Shown piece after piece: positions 58,301-64,000 of a stretch of DNA of 64,000 bases (position 1 is the stretch's first letter; each line of letters opens with the position of its first letter). The DNA comes from Nipponacmea schrenckii (taxonomy: Eukaryota > Mollusca > Gastropoda > Lottiidae), in the NCBI GenBank assembly GCA_030562195.1, contig JAUJPP010000005.1, forward strand, positions 25,097,106 through 25,161,105. Reading direction: 5' to 3'. The notes beneath the pieces are model-generated. The model did not search any database. It was not told where the DNA came from and worked only from the letters and a program-made list of their open reading frames with translations. The translations under genes and the position numbers were made by a program.

Positions 58301-59967
58301 CCCCCTTTCTATATGTGCAGGGTTTGCAATCGAGTCCAGACTCGGAATCGAAGACCCGGGTACCCGGTCATTTTCGTCGGAATCTGGTTGTGTTGTGTTG
58401 CGCTAATTGTTTTACCATACAAATTCGTCTGGCTATTTCGTGTATATAGCCAGTAACACTCACGATGAACCGAAAGACATTTCCGCCTATTCGTGTCACA
58501 ATTAAGGGGAATTGTAAGCTCTTTGAACATGCCTCACCCACCAAGAATACAAGTTAGACAGCCGTCTATCCGCCATAATCGTCAAGCTAGCATTAATAAG
58601 ACAAATACAAAGCTTGAAATTTTGAATTATAAGACGTTAAACAAACATTTTGTAAATAAGTTTGGCTATTTTTAATCTTTATATTTATGTAAGATAATAA
58701 TGGTCAGTCCCGGGTCCAAAAGCGGGACTCGTACTCGGACACGGACTCGGTAAACTCGGACCCAGGACCTTTGCAAACCCTGTATATGTGGCTTTTCTAT
58801 ATATTGCTCAAAATCAAAGAAAGACGACTCGCCTTTTCAACGGTCATAATGCAGATTTTCGACGATGAGCTGTGGAAACTTACTGTTTAGCTTAGCTAAA
58901 TATTAACCTTTTCTAATAAAAATAAAACAAAAAAAAACGTGCAAGCAAGACAATTCCGTCAATCAACAATTACGTCCAAAAAATGGCAAAATGGTAAAAG
59001 TTATTTAGAAGCGGGCTTCTCGAAAATAGAGTTCTGCCAGGCTTCCGAAACGAGTCAAAAAAAAATTCAAATTCGTTCTTGAATAGCTTCTATAGTGTCT
59101 ACAACAAACGTTGACGGACCGACAGATCGAAAGATAAAAATTGTGTTTAAAGTATCCAGTACCGATCTTCTAATTTTTACAGACGCACAATAAGTCGTGA
59201 TTATTAGGTGAAAATGCGTTCATTTATTTGTATAGTTGACTGATAGATGGAAATTATTAAATGTAAAGGAATGATGGTAGATCTTCTTTTTCGATACCAC
59301 ATCAGTGAAAAAAAATTGAGAAGTGGGGAGTTACTACTTGCATTAGGGGTATGGTTTTTAAGATAAACGATCTAAGACTTTTTCGTGATTATTCCATAAA
59401 TTAATCCTCTTACACCTGACTCTCCAGTCCAAAAAAAATTCAAATTCGTTCTTGAATAAAAATTTTATGTTTTTCATTTCTTTTCTAAATGAAATTAGAC
59501 ATTGTGAAATATGCTTTCTGTCGTTTAGATACTGACTTTGACAGATGAGCTATTTTCATTTTCCTATTATCATACTGTCAGTTTGTCAGCATAAAAATAT
59601 GAACCACTGAACTAGCCCTTCGATTGCGTGCATGGTAATAAGAGTGTACATCCCCTATTTAAATTTAACAAAACATCACTTACATTTGTGTACATCACCT
59701 CTAGCAACACCAGCTGATACCAAAGTAGAGGCAAGGGAACATTTGGTAAAAGTGTATGCTGAAGCTGAAGAAGATTCAAAAAAAGTTTCTTTAACAACAG
59801 AAATTTTTACAATAAAATTTCCTACATTGCTTCCTGATTTAGTTCAACATAAAATGATTTGTCTACAGATAGCCAAAGTTATACATCCATTTGCAAAATG
59901 ATTGGTCTAAATATCAAAGAAACCAACCTGAGACAACAACGAGAAGTAATACACAAAGAGTCTTCAT
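55327..59967 (-). CDS. c-type lysozyme, five exons
   Basis: Exons (minus): 59928-59967, 59684-59764, 58027-58188, 56937-57021, 55327-55390. All GT-AG, phases 1-1-1-2, sum 432 nt, 143 residues. Signal peptide MKTLCVLLLVVVS plus about three residues; mature protein about 127 residues, the family norm. Glycoside hydrolase 22: cleaves peptidoglycan between MurNAc and GlcNAc, secreted. From W41 to D95 it aligns with hen lysozyme 28-82 without gaps: catalytic E48 (hen E35) in ANAESGL and D65 (hen D52) in DGSADHGIFQIN. All eight cysteines (22, 43, 77, 89, 93, 107, 130, 141) are present. Three introns fall at the same places as in vertebrate lysozyme genes (Trp28, residue 82, about residue 110); one extra intron splits the signal peptide. 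Introns carry MITEs and Helitron fragments. Role in defence or digestion is inferred. Confidence 0.92.
55690..56350. mobile_element. Retroelement-like insertion in lysozyme intron 4
   Basis: 660 bp present in copy B and absent from copy A. It includes CGACGTTTCGACGAAGG followed by CCGTCTTTATCAAGCAATGA, a pattern typical of the ends of Penelope-like and some LINE elements. The open frame at 56068-56436 (minus) has no recognised motif. Family assignment is uncertain. Confidence 0.45.
56937..57021 (-). CDS. Lysozyme exon 4
   Basis: 85 nt between TTCAG and GTAAGT. Codes FENSSLNDDVRCMKTLLGWQ and a short histidine-containing tail; Cys107 equals hen C94. Equivalent of the 26-residue hen exon 3. Confidence 0.88.
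57065..57569 (-). mobile_element. Helitron-like element in lysozyme intron 3
   Basis: Minus strand: 5' end TTTTTATACGTATATTGTCG and a GTCTGTC/GTCGGTC tract, then three core units (ATAACTCAAAAACCGTT, AAGTTTCATAAAAATCCATTG on the plus strand). The 3' end is not clear. Confidence 0.65.
57566..57990. repeat. Intronic direct repeat, copy 1
   Basis: Matches 58990-59390 over about 400 bp (GAAGCGAGCTTCTCGAAAAT, ATAAGTCGTGATTATTAGGT, GTTACTACTTGCATTAGGGG). It ends about 35 bp short of the exon 3 donor. Confidence 0.85.
58027..58188 (-). CDS. Lysozyme exon 3: catalytic exon
   Basis: 162 nt from TTTCAACAG to GTAAGT, phase 1 both sides. Begins within Trp41, carries both catalytic acids and Cys43, 77, 89 and 93, and ends at the residue equal to hen 82, as in vertebrate exon 2. 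Confidence 0.93.
58318..58782. mobile_element. hAT-type MITE in lysozyme intron 2
   Basis: 465 bp, TIRs CAGGGTTTGCAA and TTGCAAACCCTG, and an exact 8-bp target duplication TATATGTG on both sides (58310-58317, 58783-58790), as for hAT elements. The right half is rich in CGGAC/GACTCG words. No transposase. Confidence 0.85.
58990..59390. repeat. Intronic direct repeat, copy 2
   Basis: Second copy of 57566-57990, here in intron 2, with a deletion of about 60 bp around the run of A near 59310. It also holds a fragment of the Helitron-like core at 59085-59145. Confidence 0.85.
59684..59764 (-). CDS. Lysozyme exon 2: mature N-terminus
   Basis: 81 nt, phase 1 both sides, donor GTAAGT. Codes YTFTKCSLASTLVSAGVA and a short segment to the first base of Trp41; Cys22 equals hen C6. 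An alternative acceptor 6 nt further in (also in frame) would drop two residues. An 89-codon frame on the other strand overlaps it and is a shadow. Confidence 0.85.
59928..59967 (-). CDS. Lysozyme exon 1: signal peptide
   Basis: 40 nt: MKTLCVLLLVVVS plus one base, donor GTTGGT after TCAG. The hydrophobic core and phase fit exon 2 directly. Confidence 0.8.
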
Positions 59968-60011
59968 TATGGCTGATAAAACGGTGAATAATGAAAGGCA
60001 CAATGACGATA

Positions 60012-60020
60012 GTTTTTATC
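60012..60020 (-). promoter_or_regulatory. Candidate TATA-like box of lysozyme
   Basis: GATAAAAAC on the minus strand, about 45-50 bp before the ATG. If it is used, the 5' UTR would be only about 20 nt. Weak match. Confidence 0.25.
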
Positions 60021-60024
60021 TGAT

Positions 60025-63000
60025 TTCGCACCTTGAGAACTAAACAGTTGCTTATATCCTACGAAATTTCGGGAGACGAAAGTCAGTAATCCGAAATATC
60101 TGTGCAAATATTTCTTACACTTTCACCAACTTGTCCTCATTCTACAATCAGTAATTTTGATTTTTAGTGTTTTTGACGGAGGCTTTCTGTATTTTGGTGA
60201 CGGATGATCTATTACCAATTTACAGTGTCTGTTCTTCAATATGTATTTCACATGTTTGCTTCGTATTTTATTATGTAGGTTGATATTACAGTAAAGTTGT
60301 TCTCTTATTCACCTCATTACATCTACATCTATTGTATTTACAATGTCTGTGTTTATGTGCCTGAGGGCATGACTCCACATCTTCAGACCTCAGATATTTT
60401 ATAATTAATTTGTTTTACTTTCGATTCTACTCCGATGAGCAGCATATGAAAGGGAATAGATTGAAGTGTAAATATAACCCTGGGGTTCAATGATACAATG
60501 TATTCAGATTGTAAACAAGGATCCATCTTACTCTTTCTGTGTACCTTCTTAGTCTGTTTGCGGCGTATTTCAATATGCTAAAATATATTTGGATTAACAG
60601 AGATATAAAGATAACACACTAAGCCAAAAATACGACGTCTCTCAACATTAACATAGATCAAATTTTGTCTGAAAGTCGATAAAAGGAGAATAGAATACAA
60701 AATCAAACAACTTATACAAGGCGGAACTAGCTAGGATTTATGCCATATCAATCACTGTTGGTATACATTAAACCCAAAATTTTTAATAGATGAATCGATT
60801 TACGACTGAAAAACAGAACCAGAGATACAATCCTTGATCCAATGAGAAACAATGCTGTTGGTATCTGTGAATGTTCAATTTATTATATACCAAGCGTGAT
60901 TGCTGTGGCATAGACTACTACATTCCGGTTCAGCTATGAACTCTTACAAGTGCAAACTTCTGTGATAGTGATTAATGTGTCAGAAAGTTTCGGACAGGAA
61001 GGCCAATAATGATAAGACATACGTACTCACAATCAACCAGGGACTAAAACGTGACGTTATATTAAAATGGCGTCTTTTTGTTTGGGATCTACTTAAAAAT
61101 AGTGATCTTATAATCCCATAATCATTTCAACATGTTTCTATGTTGAAGTTCTTAAAGACCAAGCAAAAACAGCTTTCATATCAATTGATACAACTCATAA
61201 TAGGGTTAATTATAATAGTTGTTAAGATACAGTCTTTAATTACTTACAACCATTGTGACAGATTTATCTTCTCTGAAATGACTTCGTAAATCTTCTCTTG
61301 GCCATGGGGTCAATCCAAAAGAACGTTCAGATCAGATATTTCGAATTGGTTGGTAATTGTGTTCAGAAAAGTTCAGAAAGGTTACCAGGTGTACAATTTG
61401 TTATTTGAAGTATTCATTTATTGACAAGATGTTCCCCTTTTAGACAGTGAGCCGATTTTGAGTACTGCTGAATGAAACAGCTCGCGACAAAACTACTTTT
61501 GTTATTATTTCACTGCATTCGAAAATGTTATCTTCTGATCCGACTTATGACAATATTGATTTAAGTTTTTAGGTGTTAGGAATCAATAACAGGGTTACAG
61601 TTTATCACATTTTTTGCATCATTAGCTAAGGAGAGGTGGTTTATTATGACTTCTGACAGACATCTCAAACCTCAAATGGTGTCAATCACAAATCTTTAAG
61701 ACTTGATTGCAATAGTTTACAGAATTGTGCAAATTCGGTGTTTCTAAGTTCTGAAAACTGTTTTTTTAATGTGTTCAAACATATTTTAATGTGACCTGAA
61801 CTCCTAAGCAAACTGAAATTTTCAGCTCTCGAGCGTCTTGAAATGGGAAGGAAAATTACCTAGACAAAAGATTCCTCCGTGGGGTTCTTAATTTTAAAAA
61901 AAATAACTGAATAGCAAATAATTTTTTTTTGTTAATGGTAGAACATAATTGCAATATGTTTTTTCATAGGAATATATTATTCACATAGGTATGAAAATGG
62001 ATAGCTTTCACCTATATAGCCCCTAATTTAGTTTTTGTATGTAAACAGCTTCCAGGCCTGGGCTATTTTACAAGGTAAACAACCTAGGTCGATGCATAGA
62101 TCCTATTTAATAACTAGTCGGTCATGGATTACCGTATTTATCTACAGCTGGGTCGACTGGAATTATGACTCATGACTTTCACGCCGACCAAAATTAGAAC
62201 CCTCTAACCCTGTTGTAAGTAAACAAGCGAGTGACATCATGTAAACAAACACGCTTTAATTGATGTGATTCAGAACCCCGTTAAAAAATTATCCAGTAGC
62301 CATTATATTTTGTCAATATATCTGACAATAACTGATTAATTTAATTTCTTGAATAGAAGTTAAGCTGGATTTATAATAAAATGAAAAACATTGTTTTCAG
62401 AGAAAAAAAAAAGGATTTATAAAAGCTTATACATGTATTCAAATATATATTATAGAATATCAATCTGGTTTTCTTTTCTTTTCATAACACTAATGGTGTT
62501 ACAGCCATTCAAGGTTAAAAGGATATAATATTCGTTCCTGTACTGGTTCGACACTTTTCGATAGAAATATGATCAGGTAACGGTAGGTATGATTAATAGT
62601 ATAGATCCACGGTGAATTCACCCTGGCCTTGGTCCGGGGGGGGGGGGGGTGATGGACACGCTCGTGTTAAGGTTTCTCAAGTGACCACACTGTGCAGAGT
62701 GCAGAATTCCCGGATTTGCATTTCCGGAGTTGTGGTTTTGTTGAGAATTTATTATGTGTAAAGATAAATGGTCTCTTCTCAGATAATATTTGTTACGTCA
62801 CGTATAAAATATTATGTACTCAAGTCTCGAGGGGTGAATGGCTCGATTGCAAATTCGCTTAGTGGTGATTGGCAAAATAAAATTGAGAATCTGGGGTATA
62901 GATCATGTTTTTTCTTGCAGCGGAATGAACTTTTATGTGGATGAATAGTCGAATTCATGTCATCGTCGTAACGTCAAATATTTTTATTAGACATGTAAAA

Positions 63001-63930
63001 GGCCTATTCTGTTTTCCAGCTATATAAAAGAAATACATTCCCGTTACTCATCAGATTCATTAGTTTCAGTCGAATTTTTTTTCGGGAAAAAACACGATTC
63101 ATCATTAGCAATGGACATTTTTGCAAAGATTTTCCCCCTTTTGACATATAAATTCTGGTGCAAATCGAAATTAAATTCCATCACCTTCGATTGAAATAAG
63201 ACAATGAATAAAAACATAAATTTAGTGGAGATGACATGTTGAATAAGGAAACCCTTTTCAAATGAATTTGTCGAATTGAATTTAGTCATAATAAAACAGG
63301 TTTTTCTGTTATTTTATCACTTTCTGTTTTGAATTGTTTGTTTTCTTTACTTGATGAGACATTAATTGTGTTGACACAATGACAAAAACTACAATGTTAA
63401 CATTTTTAAGTGAATAGTTCCGTCACTGAGCATGTAAATGGCTAATTTTTTTTTTCGAGTTACAAACGCTTTACAAAAAGTTAAGACGTGTTACACATAA
63501 GCTTTCTAGAATGCTATATTCCGAGGCAAATGTAATCTGGCGTGATTTTTGTGGATTTTTCAATGACTCTTCATATATGAGGAATACCAAAATGCCACGA
63601 CAAGCAACAAATGAATACTATTGATGCGTTATTGTCATATTTAAGCAGATGTTCTCGCTAATGCCAAAACTGTCTTGAATCATAACTGTTATACAAATGT
63701 TAGCAAAAATATAAAATATTTTAAAACAAAAAACCACACAACATTGCAGCAAAATAACAATAATCGAGATCGTTCGGTCATTCGATTCTATTATTGTTCT
63801 GTTCGTCCTTGTATTATAAAGATCTACACACCCTGTTTTTTGATCACCAAAAATCTTGACTATTTCTATTGTGGTTCTTTTAACCTTTTATATTATTGGA
63901 GTGGTGAAAGAGTTTGGTTATTTACTCTCC
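60025..63930. other. Intergenic DNA, nothing recognised
   Basis: AT-rich sequence with a G13 tract near 62637. No coding, RNA or repeat feature could be supported. Confidence 0.4.
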
Positions 63931-64000
63931 AGCTTCCACAAGAAGTGTGAAGCCAAATCAACCCCGGCCACTTCCTTGTCTACAAATGAACAGGACGTCA

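Noticed and set aside
59632..59901. Plus-strand 89-codon frame with protein-like composition
   Set aside because: It is antisense to lysozyme exon 2 and its introns; the minus strand gives a spliced product with a family match.
63933..64000. Possible exon start after CTCCAG at the window edge
   Set aside because: Two frames stay open to the end and base composition rises, but only 68 bp are visible and no motif is seen.

Overview
This window is metazoan nuclear DNA: AT-rich, intron-dominated and full of transposon remains, with GT-AG spliced genes and no prokaryotic gene packing. The mix of repeats (Helitron-like elements with roughly 160-bp core repeats and CCGTCCGT tracts, I/Nimb-type and CR1-like LINEs, a DIRS fragment, a Tc1-like element, a Polinton-type integrase) together with an IL-17-receptor-like gene and an invertebrate c-type lysozyme suggests a marine invertebrate, most likely a gastropod or other mollusc. 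The species is inferred, not shown.

Layout. 1-12.7 kb holds no recognisable host gene. It carries a 57-bp satellite (3.0-4.2 kb), a dispersed repeat with GGACTCAGTCC ends, a TTAA-flanked MITE and a 37-bp tandem repeat. 12.7-16.4 kb is a degraded minus-strand LINE. 16.88-41.43 kb is one plus-strand gene, which I assembled from 11 exons whose phases all agree (1854 nt, 617 codons plus stop). It encodes a type I membrane receptor with a signal peptide, a cysteine-bearing ectodomain, one membrane helix and a cytoplasmic SEFIR-like region, best read as an IL-17 receptor family member. Its introns hold MITEs, minisatellites, Helitron-like elements and a CR1-like LINE. 41.5-53 kb is a transposon landfill: nested Helitron-like elements, an internally deleted Tc1-like element with perfect 27-bp TIRs, a DIRS-like fragment and a LINE fragment.

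52.96-59.97 kb is the second host locus: a complete minus-strand c-type lysozyme gene of five small exons (432 nt, 143 residues, all eight canonical cysteines and both catalytic acids). Its 3' end (last exon and flanks) has been partly duplicated downstream. That duplicate has lost its true splice acceptor and contains an inserted open reading frame that joins a parvovirus-VP1-type phospholipase A2 domain to a Polinton-type integrase. From 60 to 64 kb I see no supportable gene.

Both host genes fit innate immunity: a cytokine-receptor-like protein and a bacteriolytic enzyme. Nothing in the sequence shows that they are co-regulated.
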